This document shows positions 24,699-33,427 of a stretch of 64,000 nt of DNA, piece by piece. The DNA lies in assembly GCF_009830105.1 (NCBI RefSeq), contig NZ_WURB01000025.1:1-64000 (forward strand), written 5' to 3'. The notes beneath the pieces are model-generated. The model worked only from the letters and a program-made list of their open reading frames with translations. It had not been told where the DNA came from and did not search any database. The position numbers and the translations under genes are program-made. Every line of letters starts with the position of its first letter. Positions within the stretch are counted from its first letter, which is position 1. The stretch is from Microvirga makkahensis. GTDB taxonomy: Bacteria > Pseudomonadota > Alphaproteobacteria > Rhizobiales > Beijerinckiaceae.

Positions 24699-26582
24699 AT
24701 GAATCAGCATCTCACGCACGGCAACATCATTCGCTGGACCACCGGGACCATCGGTGTGGTCATGGCGGCATACCACATGTGGGTCATCGTCACCGGCACT
24801 CCGGAGGCGATCATCTTTCGTGGAACGCACCTGCTGTTTGCATTGACCTTGACCTTCCTGGTCGTCCGACGCAGCCAGACGCAGGAAAGGGATGCGCCGT
24901 CCCTGCTCGACTACGGCCTGTTGGCGCTTGCGACCGCGCCTCTCCTCTACCTGTTCGTCTTCTACGACTATGTCGTGAACCGCATCTATTACATCGACGA
25001 CCTGACCTGGACCGACATGGCCATGGGCACGATCCTCGTCGTTATGATTCTGGAGGCAACGCGCCGCCTCATCGGCTGGGCGCTGCCCATCACCGCGCTG
25101 GTCTTCTTGGCCTATGGGCTCTTCTACGTCGGCGTGGAGCCCATGCGCCTGCTCGATCAACTCTATATGACGACGGAGGGCATCTTCGGGATGCCGCTTG
25201 GCGTTTCTGCGTCCTACGTGATGATTTTCGTCCTCTTCGGATCGTTCATGGAGCGCACCGGCACCGGTCAGCTCTTCATGGACTTCGCCATGAGCCTGAC
25301 AGGCCACACCGCAGGAGGTCCAGGCAAGGTATCGGTCGTCAGTTCGAGCCTGTTCGGCACGATTTCCGGATCGGCGGTCGCCAACGTCATGGTCGATGGG
25401 CCGATCTCCATTCCGCTCATGAAGCGAACCGGCTTCAGACCTCATTTCGCGGCCGGAGTCGAGGCGGTGGCCTCCACAGGCGGGCAGATCATGCCTCCCA
25501 TCATGGGCGCGGCTGCCTTCGTCATGGCCGAATTCATGCAGGTCTCCTACGGTCAGGTGATCGTCTGGGCCCTCATCCCGGCGGTGCTCTACTATCTCGC
25601 CTGCTTTGGTGGCGTTCATTTCGAAGCGAAGCGACTAGGCTTGGCGGGCATGCCCCGCTCCGAACTTCCCCGTCTCAGCCAGGTGCTGCGCGAGCGCGGG
25701 CACCTGTTCCTGCCTGTTCTGATGATCCTCATGATCATGTATTCCGGCTACAGCGCCCCAATGGCGGCACTCGCAGGCACGCTCGCCTGCTTCCCGGTGG
25801 CGGCCCTGCGCGCCTCCACGCGCGTCAATGTCACCTTGCGTAATGTCGTGGAGGCCATGATCGACGGCGCGCGCAACGCGCTTCCCGTCGCGCTGGCCTG
25901 CGCCTGCGCCGGCATCATCATCGGCGTGGTCTCCCTGACCGGAGCCGGCATCATCTTCACTCAGGTCGTACTTCACCTCGCTCAGAGCACGCTGCTGCTA
26001 GCACTCGTTCTGACGATGATCGCCGGCATCATTCTCGGCATGGGCATGCCCACGACACCGGCCTACATCATCATGACAGCTCTGCTCGTTCCGGCGCTCA
26101 TCAAGCTCGGGGTCGTGGAGCCTGCGGCCCATATGTTCGCCTTCTACTTCGCCATCTTGTCGGCGATCACCCCGCCAGTCGCCCTCGCGACCTTCGCGGC
26201 GGCGGGCCTTGCAAAAGCGGATCTGTGGAAGAGCGGGGTCGCCTCGGTGAAGATCGGAGCGGCCGGCTTCATCGTGCCGTTCATGTTCGTCTATGAGCCT
26301 GCCCTGCTCATGATTGGCGATTGGCCCGTCATCGTCGCCGCGACCATAACCGCCGCAGCCGGCGCTCTTCTTCTGGCGAGTGGACTGCATGGCTATCTTC
26401 TGCGCCCGGCGGCGCTATGGGAGCGCGCGTTCCTGGTCGCTGCCGCCTTCTGCCTCATCAAGCCCGGCCTTGTGACCGATCTTGCCGGGGCTACGCTGAC
26501 GGGTATCGTGGTCATGAGCCAATTGACCGCCGGCCGGAGGATTGACTCTACGCTGGGAGTTAAGAAATCGGGAATGCCGTAA
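24699..26582 (+). CDS. TRAP transporter fused permease (4TM + 12TM, TAXI type)
   Basis: A 627-residue inner-membrane protein. The N-terminal third holds four to five helices equal to the small DctQ subunit; the rest is the DctM-like 12-helix permease, with GTISGSAVANVMVDGPISIP near residues 220-240, STGGQIMPPIMGAAAFVMAE, and GMGMPTTPAYIIM, all hallmark loops. It works with the TAXI binding protein encoded upstream in secondary, gradient-driven uptake of an organic acid. The ATG at 24699 follows a weak ribosome binding site. It is the last gene of the plus-strand operon and converges on guaD. Confidence 0.92.
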   Translation: MNQHLTHGNIIRWTTGTIGVVMAAYHMWVIVTGTPEAIIFRGTHLLFALTLTFLVVRRSQTQERDAPSLLDYGLLALATAPLLYLFVFYDYVVNRIYYIDDLTWTDMAMGTILVVMILEATRRLIGWALPITALVFLAYGLFYVGVEPMRLLDQLYMTTEGIFGMPLGVSASYVMIFVLFGSFMERTGTGQLFMDFAMSLTGHTAGGPGKVSVVSSSLFGTISGSAVANVMVDGPISIPLMKRTGFRPHFAAGVEAVASTGGQIMPPIMGAAAFVMAEFMQVSYGQVIVWALIPAVLYYLACFGGVHFEAKRLGLAGMPRSELPRLSQVLRERGHLFLPVLMILMIMYSGYSAPMAALAGTLACFPVAALRASTRVNVTLRNVVEAMIDGARNALPVALACACAGIIIGVVSLTGAGIIFTQVVLHLAQSTLLLALVLTMIAGIILGMGMPTTPAYIIMTALLVPALIKLGVVEPAAHMFAFYFAILSAITPPVALATFAAAGLAKADLWKSGVASVKIGAAGFIVPFMFVYEPALLMIGDWPVIVAATITAAAGALLLASGLHGYLLRPAALWERAFLVAAAFCLIKPGLVTDLAGATLTGIVVMSQLTAGRRIDSTLGVKKSGMP

Positions 26583-26654
26583 GTCTTCGGTTGCGCGAGC
26601 CCGAAAAGTAAGACCTTCTCAGTTCCTCACGTACCTTGGATCCTTGGCGCTGAT

Positions 26655-26672
26655 CTCCTCCACATGGAGGAG
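26655..26672. terminator. Short stem-loop between convergent genes
   Basis: CTCCTCC-ACAT-GGAGGAG is a perfect 7-bp stem in the gap between the convergent TRAP permease and guaD. There is no T tract; a bidirectional terminator role is only a guess. Confidence 0.3.
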
Positions 26673-26773
26673 CGTGCCCGACAGGTGATTGCGTAGATGC
26701 CGCTGCGCTTCTTCCGGTTTACCGTCGGCAATACCTGCACGACCGGCTTGTGGTGCCGGATGACGTCGCATTT

Positions 26774-28147
26774 TCACAGGTGGATCGACGGGCTGCGCGC
26801 CACGATTGCTCCATCAACCCAAACCATAACGATATTGCTGCGCGTCGCGTTCAGGACGAGCTTCTGAAATAGATCCTCGAGCGTATCCAGGTTCGGGAAC
26901 CAACCGACATTCGAGCCAGGAGTATTGAGGTCCAGTACCAAAGCATCAAACTTGTAGCCGAGCACAAACTTCCCGATGGGCAGTCCCAGAGCCTCACCGC
27001 CTCCCGCTGTTGCCAACCAGAACGCCTCCGGAATCGAGACCGCTGAGCCGGAAATGCCGCGTTCGTCGGGTGGCAAACGTGGATCGATACCGCTCTGGCG
27101 GGCCCGGGACGCGAGCAAAGCATGACGGCATCCGTCCAGAATGGACGGACTGTGCCCTGCAGAGATGTCGCTTCCAAGTCCGACATGGACGTTTTTGTCT
27201 AATGCGGCCCGCAGAGGGAACACGGCATTCGCAAAGTAGAAGTTCGACAGAGGGCAATGGGCTATGGCAGCCCCTTTGTGCTGGATCGCGGTCAGATCTT
27301 CATCGGAGACGAAATTAGAGTGAGCCAAGATGGTGTTCTGGCGCAGTAACCCGAACCGGGAAAGAACAGCTGTGTCGCTTGCACCAAACCGCTCCTGGAC
27401 GAAGCGGCTTTCCCAATCGCTTTCCGAACAATGGGTCTGGACCAAGCAATCCATCTGTTCCGCAAGGTTCCCGAGACCTTCGAGCAATGAATCGGTACAA
27501 CTTGGGATGAACCTCGGCGTGATGACCGGACGAACGAGAGGATCCTCACAACCGGCGAGTTCCCGAACGCCTTGGATAAAGGCCCGCGTTTCGTTGACAG
27601 CGGTCGAGGCATCCGCATCACGATAGAAGTCCGGGCACTGGCCGGTGTCGTCCATAGCAACCTTGCCCACGAGGGCGCGCTGCCCCTTCGTGAGACAAAT
27701 CTCAGCCAGGGCCAATGAGGCTTCAAGGTGAATGGTCGCGAAGTAGACGGCAGTGGTTGTGCCGTTGGCAAGCAGAGCCTCAACCAGACCCTCATAGACC
27801 TCACGCGCAAATGCAAGATCGGAGTATCGCGCCTCCAGGGGAAACGTGTACTTCTGCAGCCACACTTCGAGGGAGGCGTCCAAAGCCTTCCCCAACTGCG
27901 GCCATTGCGGCGCATGAATATGCAGGTCAACGAAACCCGGGAGGAGAAACTGACCTTGCTGAAGTTCGGTCAGGTTGCCCTGGGCCTCGGCATGAGCCCT
28001 GACCTCAGCCAGGCGCGGATGATCGCTCGGGAGGATCTCCGAAATCCTCCCTGTCTCATCGACCAGAATATGGACGTTCTCCAGAACCTCTAGTCTGCCG
28101 CGTGTTGGCGTATGAAGCGCAGTTCCTGAAATCACCTTGATTGGCAT
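26774..28147 (-). CDS. guaD: Guanine deaminase
   Basis: A 457-residue amidohydrolase-superfamily enzyme converting guanine to xanthine and ammonia in the cytoplasm. Zinc and catalytic elements in order: LPGFVDLHIHAPQ (about 69-81), TTAVYFAT, VQTHCSES (about 237), ILAHSNFVSDEDL, and GLGSDISAGHS (about 325-335). Length matches guanine deaminases and the HIHAPQW motif is specific for them within the superfamily. The ATG at 28147 is followed by a standard N-terminal beta-sandwich start. No xanthine dehydrogenase or purine transporter adjoins, so it is isolated from a pathway cluster. Confidence 0.92.
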   Translation of the reverse strand: MPIKVISGTALHTPTRGRLEVLENVHILVDETGRISEILPSDHPRLAEVRAHAEAQGNLTELQQGQFLLPGFVDLHIHAPQWPQLGKALDASLEVWLQKYTFPLEARYSDLAFAREVYEGLVEALLANGTTTAVYFATIHLEASLALAEICLTKGQRALVGKVAMDDTGQCPDFYRDADASTAVNETRAFIQGVRELAGCEDPLVRPVITPRFIPSCTDSLLEGLGNLAEQMDCLVQTHCSESDWESRFVQERFGASDTAVLSRFGLLRQNTILAHSNFVSDEDLTAIQHKGAAIAHCPLSNFYFANAVFPLRAALDKNVHVGLGSDISAGHSPSILDGCRHALLASRARQSGIDPRLPPDERGISGSAVSIPEAFWLATAGGGEALGLPIGKFVLGYKFDALVLDLNTPGSNVGWFPNLDTLEDLFQKLVLNATRSNIVMVWVDGAIVARSPSIHL

Positions 28148-28393
28148 TGTATCAGGTCCCGCAGCGGCCGAGAGGATACGTCTCAGCTGAGGTGGCCATG
28201 AGGGCTAGTCAGCCGGGGCGGATACGACGCCAGTTGCAACGCCGCATGCACTCCATAGCAAGAGCGCAGTCAGTGTCAACGATCCTAAAACAGGAGCGCC
28301 TCAGCCGAAGAGGTCCCGCGATCCCTCAGCCAAGGCCCCTGCAGCGTCGGTCGACAGCACCACACCGGTGAACTGGCTTGCGCAACCTGATCG

Positions 28394-28663
28394 TCACCAC
28401 CCACGCCGTTTGCTTTGCGGCTTCGCCATCATCTGCCGCATTGCCTCCTCTGCTCGAGCTCTGGCTTCGTCATCATGGCTGAGGTTGCGGACCTCCGAAG
28501 GTTCCTCTTGCTGAGGCAGGCCGTTCTTGCGCGCCCGCCACTGCTTCGCCTGCGCGGCAGTGGCAGCCGCGTTGGCGAGCCGCTCTAGCTGGTCCAGCTG
28601 GGGCGTGCTGGCCTTCCCGCCGGATTCAGGCTGCTCGTTCGTTTGCTCTGGGCGTTTAGCCAT
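28394..28663 (-). CDS. Hypothetical small charged protein
   Basis: An 89-residue frame, rich in Gln, Glu, Arg and Ala, without membrane segments: QLDQLERLANAAATAAQAKQ suggests a coiled-coil helix, and the end MMAKPQSKRRGW is basic. TGAGGA lies about ten bases before the ATG at 28663. I recognise no family. It may be real because composition and codon phase are coherent, but nothing in the neighbourhood explains it. Confidence 0.45.
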   Translation of the reverse strand: MAKRPEQTNEQPESGGKASTPQLDQLERLANAAATAAQAKQWRARKNGLPQQEEPSEVRNLSHDDEARARAEEAMRQMMAKPQSKRRGW

Positions 28664-29259
28664 GTATTTGCGTCCTCAGAATGAATAGTGCTCGTTGCGC
28701 CAGGATGTTGCGTGCGTCCGTCTTAGGAGGCGTTGGTTAGCTTCGCCTTAACCATATAGCTCCGAGGTACGCCGATGCGAAAGATCCGTGACAGCCTCAT
28801 AGTTGCCGCCAGCCTCGGCGGCCCAGCCTCTCTCATCATCGCGCCCCAGAAGCTCACGGAAAAACGGCCGGGGTCCCTGGTCCTGCCGATGCCACAACGC
28901 TTGTCCAACGGGCCTCTTTCCGATGGTCGCGAGCACCGCGGTCTGTCGGACCATCTCAATGTGATGCTTACCTTCTAGCCTTTGACCAATGCACAACCCC
29001 CAGGAACGGTTGCGATCCTCGTTCATCAGCGAAGCCTTTCGAAGCTGAGTTTCGCTTCTGCCTATCAGGAGTATCAGCAGCCACTGGACCAGTCCGAAAG
29101 GCAGTTCAGAGGCCCTGGGCTGCTGGTTCTTCGGCCAGCGTCATCACCTCAAGCCCTCGTTAGCCTCTGCGGCAAGCATTTTCCTTTTCTTCCGGCCCAT
29201 GACCGGCTTAGCTTGGAGTCTGAAACAGCAATCCCTTTCCGCCGCCACTACATTGAGCC
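28664..29259. other. Region without a supported gene
   Basis: About 600 bases between a small hypothetical gene and the decayed Crp/Fnr gene. Several overlapping short frames exist on both strands, but none has a recognisable domain or a convincing start. Confidence 0.4.
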
Positions 29260-30000
29260 ATGAGCATCGGGCCGATCGCCTCCTGGCCGCTTCGGAGCCG
29301 GAGGATTTCGCAGCGTTCGAGCCGCCCCCAAGGCGTGCTCTTCCAGCAGGATCAGGTTCTCTACGTGGCGGGTGATCCGCTGCGCTACGCCTACTTTCCG
29401 AACGATACGGCCGGTAAGCTGGTTGCCGTGTTGAAGGATGGTCGCTCGGGCGAAATGGCAGCCTATGCCGAGAGAGGGCGCTGGGCCTTGTGCCGTGGCC
29501 GCCTGATCATCCTTCGGGCGGTACGTTGTGCAAGCGTCCGGGACGGCCTCCCTGATCGAGCTGGATTACCTGCAGGAGAGGTGATCGGTCAGCGACGGAA
29601 GATCCGCCAGCTGGAACTGCACTTCGCTGAGGCGATGATGAGCCGGGTCCTGCTGAATGTGGCTTGCAACCCGGTTTAAAGGGTGGGATCCCGCTGCTGT
29701 CGCCAGATCCTCAACCTGCAGGGCTGGCTGGATCGAGATGCCCTGCCCCTCACCCATGAGTTCCCAGCCGGGATGTTGGGCGTTCAACGCGCCACGGTCA
29801 GCACCATCACACGAGCCCTTCAGGAGGCAGGTTTCATCCGGCAGGGCAGGGGTACCATCGCCGTGACCGATCGGGCCGGTTTAGAAAGGGCCTCGTGCGA
29901 ATCCTACGGCAGGGTGCGCCGCAACATCGAAGGGCTGCTGCCGCACACCGACAGGAACATCACAACAAATGCTTCTCGCCCGCAGCGGCGATGCTCTTGA
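29260..30000 (+). pseudogene. Crp/Fnr family regulator, frameshifted
   Basis: Two successive frames carry the parts of one regulator. The first (29260-29679) has the cyclic-nucleotide-binding-like fold: VLYVAGDPLRYAYFPNDTA and DGRSGEMAAYAERG, then a scrambled middle. The second (29683-30000) has the winged helix: LPLTHEFPAGMLGVQRATVS, TITRALQEAGFIRQGRG and a Crp-type tail ending RRNIEGLLPHT. The break occurs near 29680, where one frame stops, and a further frame change disturbs the region 29480-29560, so no complete regulator can be made. Intact relatives of this type are abundant in Methylobacteriaceae and Bradyrhizobium. Confidence 0.8.
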
Positions 30001-30216
30001 ACTTTGAGGGCAAAGACAGGCCGATGGACCATCGCGGACGTCGCCCAGGAGGGGCCTACTTCCCTATAGCGCGAGTTCCATGCACCCAGCGCGGGGGTGC
30101 TCCGCGCAAGGTGAGAGGCCCAATTCACACACGATTCAGCAGTTCTGGTTCACCCTGCTGGTTTAATAGAGCGTGTGAATCCCCATACCCTCGCCGAGAA
30201 GGTCCTTCCAGTTCCG

Positions 30217-31188
30217 ATGAGCCCTCCTCCCTCCGTCTCCGCCGTCGCGGGCTGCCCATCCGCCGAGGGCACCCCCGGGAAGCGCGTCGCTCCGGCCAGG
30301 GACACGACCTTCGCTGCTATCGGCCTGGCTGTCTCGGCGACCGTTTTCTTCGCCATGGGCGATGTCGCCGCGAAGGTCTTGACAAGCACGCTGCCTGCGA
30401 TCGAGGTCACCTGGCTGCGCTACGTCGTGTTCTGCCTAGTGGTCATTCCGACGGTCTTCATCGCGCGCGGCGCGAGGGCGATGTACACGCCGCGCCTGCG
30501 CCTCCAGATCATCCGGGCGCTGGCCATGGCTGGCTCGTCCGTGTTCTTCATCCTCGGACTGGGACACCTCCAGGTGGCGGAGGCGACGGCGATCAACTTC
30601 ATTTCACCGATCTTCATCACCGCTCTCTCGATCCCCTTTCTTGGAGAGAGGGTAGGCGTCCGACGCTGGGTCGCGGCAGCGGTGGGTTTCCTTGGTGTGA
30701 TGCTCGTCGTTCAGCCCGGCGGATCGGCTTTCCAACTGGCTGCCCTGCTCCCGATCGGCGCCGCGTTCGCCTGGGCCGTCGCCGCCATCGCCACCCGCCG
30801 GATGAGCTCTGAAAGGCCTGAGGCGACCTTGGCGTGGTCGGCCGTGATCGGACTGATCACGCTGACAGCCTTCGTGCCGTTCAACTGGCGCGCACCCATC
30901 GCTGGGGAGATCGGCCTGGCTGTCCTGATGGGTGCGTTCTCGACCACAGGCCACTGGCTCATCATCCTGGCCTACCGCAAGGCCGCAGCCTCTATCATCG
31001 CCCCGTTCTCCTACGTCCAGCTCCTGTTTGCCGGGTTGCTCGGCTTCGCCGTTTTCGGCACCGTCCCGGGCGCCATGACCTTCACCGGCGGGATCGTCAT
31101 CGCAGCGAGCGGCCTCTATACGGCCCATCGTGAGCGCATCAGGGCCCGGGAGGCGAGACTTGCTGCCGCCGGGATCCGCCGCCCGTAA
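30217..31188 (+). CDS. DMT superfamily transporter (EamA family)
   Basis: About 323 residues with ten helices in two EamA repeats. Visible helices include FAAIGLAVSATVFFAMGDV, VTWLRYVVFCLVVIPTVFI and, in the second repeat, SVITGLITLTAF-like and VQLLFAGLLGFAVFG. Such proteins export amino acids or other metabolites, or take up S-adenosylmethionine; the substrate cannot be assigned. The start is uncertain: GTG at 30175 adds 14 residues, and ATG at 30217 is preferred because the additional residues have no signal. It is followed 33 bases later by the M20 deacylase, perhaps as a two-gene operon. Confidence 0.85.
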   Translation: MSPPPSVSAVAGCPSAEGTPGKRVAPARDTTFAAIGLAVSATVFFAMGDVAAKVLTSTLPAIEVTWLRYVVFCLVVIPTVFIARGARAMYTPRLRLQIIRALAMAGSSVFFILGLGHLQVAEATAINFISPIFITALSIPFLGERVGVRRWVAAAVGFLGVMLVVQPGGSAFQLAALLPIGAAFAWAVAAIATRRMSSERPEATLAWSAVIGLITLTAFVPFNWRAPIAGEIGLAVLMGAFSTTGHWLIILAYRKAAASIIAPFSYVQLLFAGLLGFAVFGTVPGAMTFTGGIVIAASGLYTAHRERIRAREARLAAAGIRRP

Positions 31189-31221
31189 ATCGCTGACGAG
31201 CATCCATAAAAAGGTTTCACA

Positions 31222-32586
31222 ATGGCGAATTCAGCTCTCAACAAAGGGTCCTCACTGACGAGCCACCTTTCCGATGCTGATCGAGATCGCATCCTCATCG
31301 CTGTCGACAAGGCCTTTGAAACACAGGTTGCGTTCTTGTCAGAGCTAGTGCGCTGTGTCTCACTCCGAGGACAGGAAGCTGGTGTCCAAACCCTCATTGA
31401 AGCCGCACTTCTGGAACGAGGGTATGACGTTGATCGTCAGATGATCGATACTGCGCTGATTGGCCGGCATCCTGCTTTTTCCCCGGCAACGGCCAGCTAT
31501 GAGAACTCATGGAATGTGATCGGGATCTGTCGCCCGGCGGCTGCCTCAGGGCGATCTCTCATCCTGAACGCCCATGTCGATGTTGTGCCCGCAGGGGATC
31601 CGAGCCGTTGGCAGGAGCCACCCTTCGAGCCGGCGCGGCACGGCGATTGGCTTTACGGCCGCGGGTCCGGCGACATGAAGGCAGGTCTGTCTGCGGCGAT
31701 CTTTGCTCTCGATGCAATCAGGGCTGCGGGACTTGAACTGACAGGTCCGGTCCAGATCCATTCTGTCGTTGAGGAGGAGATTACTGGGAACGGAGCCGCA
31801 ATGGCACTGGCCAGTGGTCATGTTGCCGACGCAGTACTGATCCCAGAGCCGACGGATGAGAAGCTGGTTCGGGCGAATTCCGGCGTCATCAAGTTTGCGA
31901 TCACTGTGCACGGCACTCCCGCTCACCCGCGCGAGGTCAGCGGAGGCGTGAGCGCGCTCGAAGCGGCCATGCGGCTCATCCATCGCTTGCGTCGTCTTGA
32001 GATGCGCTGGAACGAGGAACGGACGACCAAACCATTCTTCGACGACGTGGAGAACCCCGCAGCTTTGACGATCGGAACGATCAGCGGCGGTGAGTGGATC
32101 GCATCTGTTCCATCGTGCTGCCGCTTCGAGGGCCGCATAGGCTTTTATCCTGGCGACAACCCTCACGAGCGGGTGAGGGAATTCGAGGCCTTCGTTTCCA
32201 CGATGGCTGCTGATGACCCACTGCTTCAGCTTTGTCCAAGCCCGATCGTGGAATGGGTCGGCGTTGTGCATGCAGGCTACACCCTTGCTCCTGGGTCCGA
32301 TGCTGAGGACGTCCTTGCCGAAGCGCATGCAGTTGCCAATGCACCCGACGGGTTGCCCTTACAGTCCTATGTCATGGCGTGTTACCTGGATGCGGCCGTC
32401 TATGCGGTCCATGCGGGGATCCCCTCGCTGGTCTATGGCCCGATCGCGGAGAACATCCACGCCATCGACGAGCGTGTCTCCCTTTCCTCGTTACGGCGCG
32501 TGACGAAGACAATCGCTCTGTTCGTGGCAGCATGGTGCGGCGTTTGTCCCGCAACGGATGAACCGCACATCTCTGGCGCGACCTGA
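31222..32586 (+). CDS. M20 family deacylase (ArgE/DapE-like)
   Basis: A 454-residue zinc hydrolase. Metal ligands are in place: LNAHVDVVPAG (His), GRGSGDMKAG (Asp), HSVVEEEITGNGA (catalytic and metal Glu), LIPEPTDE (Glu) and, near the end, ENIHAIDE (His). A dimerisation domain sits between about residues 225 and 335. ArgE/DapE-type enzymes remove acyl groups from amino acids; the specific substrate here is unknown, and genome context (a DMT exporter upstream) gives only the hint that an amino-acid-like product may be exported. An IS6-family relic begins nine bases after its stop codon, so the 3' end was nearly hit. Confidence 0.87.
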   Translation: MANSALNKGSSLTSHLSDADRDRILIAVDKAFETQVAFLSELVRCVSLRGQEAGVQTLIEAALLERGYDVDRQMIDTALIGRHPAFSPATASYENSWNVIGICRPAAASGRSLILNAHVDVVPAGDPSRWQEPPFEPARHGDWLYGRGSGDMKAGLSAAIFALDAIRAAGLELTGPVQIHSVVEEEITGNGAAMALASGHVADAVLIPEPTDEKLVRANSGVIKFAITVHGTPAHPREVSGGVSALEAAMRLIHRLRRLEMRWNEERTTKPFFDDVENPAALTIGTISGGEWIASVPSCCRFEGRIGFYPGDNPHERVREFEAFVSTMAADDPLLQLCPSPIVEWVGVVHAGYTLAPGSDAEDVLAEAHAVANAPDGLPLQSYVMACYLDAAVYAVHAGIPSLVYGPIAENIHAIDERVSLSSLRRVTKTIALFVAAWCGVCPATDEPHISGAT

Positions 32587-32594
32587 AGTTCAGA

Positions 32595-33276
32595 GGTACT
32601 GTCGCAACCCCACTTGTAACTCAGTTCGACCTATGCCTCCGGCAAGGTTGGAGTTGCATCATGTTCAAGGACCGTCACCTCAACCGCTCGGTGACCCTGC
32701 TGTGCGTGAGGTGATGTCCGGCCTACGGCCTCAGCATCCAAAATCTGGAAGAGATGGCGATCGAGTGTGGCATCTCCGTTGATCATGCGACCATGCACAG
32801 GTGGATTATCCTGTACTCACCCGCTCTGTTGAAGCGGTTCAACTCACAAGAGCGCCCGGTGCTGGCAGGTGGCATGTCGACAAAATCATATCAAGGTGCG
32901 CGGCCACTGGCGGTATCCGTACCGGGCCGTCGGCAGCAACGGTGACACGGCGTGGTTTTTGGTTCAGCCAGTATAGCTCAAGGCGCAAACCGAAACCGAT
33001 CCGCGTCCGCTAGAGCCGCTACCTGAACAACCGCATCGAGCAGGATTATCGGGCCATCAAACGGCGGATCCGACCGATGCTTGGGTTCAAATCCAGGACT
33101 GTTGCCAGTGTGATCCTGGGCGGCATCGAGATGGTTCACATGATGCGCAAAGGACAGGCGAAGTACGCCCGCAGTTCCCGGCTGTCCCTTGCCGAGCAGT
33201 TCAGCATCCTAGCTGCTTAAAGCCTGCAGGTGGAATAGCCATCTTTCTGTCTTCATCCAATATTCGCGACAGTGCC
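32595..33276 (+). mobile_element. IS6-family insertion sequence, internally deleted
   Basis: Imperfect terminal repeats GGTACTGTCGCAA (from 32595) and TTCGCGACAGTGCC (33263-33276) bracket about 680 bases. The transposase begins at 32661 with FKDRHLNRSVTLLCVR and keeps RGI-like ISVDHATMHRWI, is interrupted by a stop and frameshifts near 32710 and 32870, loses its middle (around 33010) and resumes with YLNNRIEQDYRAIKRRIRPM, ending LAEQFSILAA at 33220. The DDE core is mostly missing, so it is dead. No target-site duplication was seen beside the ends. Confidence 0.85.
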
Positions 33277-33368
33277 AAGGCGTGTCCTTTGGCACTCACG
33301 GTTTCCCGACGTCTCGGCCACCACCGCAGAACAAGATAAATCCTGCTCGGAAGTTGAGAAAAGAAAGC

Positions 33369-33395
33369 CCCGCTCAGTTCTGTCCTGAGCGGGGG
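33369..33395 (-). terminator. Rho-independent terminator of the autotransporter gene
   Basis: A 10-bp GC-rich stem (33369-33378 with 33386-33395, loop of 7) followed on the minus strand by the T-rich stretch CTTTCTTTTC, about 30 bases after the autotransporter stop codon. Confidence 0.85.
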
Positions 33396-33427
33396 TTGCC
33401 TCAACGGATCTACTCATCCAATCGGGG

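Noticed and set aside
24540-25619. A 359-codon minus-strand frame opposite the TAXI-TRAP permease
   Set aside because: Shadow of a clear permease gene; sequence is low-complexity Asp/His/Arg and lacks a fold signature.
28748-29026. A 92-codon minus-strand frame between the small hypothetical gene and the Crp/Fnr relic
   Set aside because: Looks partly protein-like but no family, no start signal, and two other frames of similar quality overlap it.
29895-30812. A 305-codon plus-strand frame overlapping the DMT transporter
   Set aside because: It shares the strand with the DMT gene in another phase; Arg/His/Pro-rich and lacking helices, whereas the DMT frame gives ten helices.
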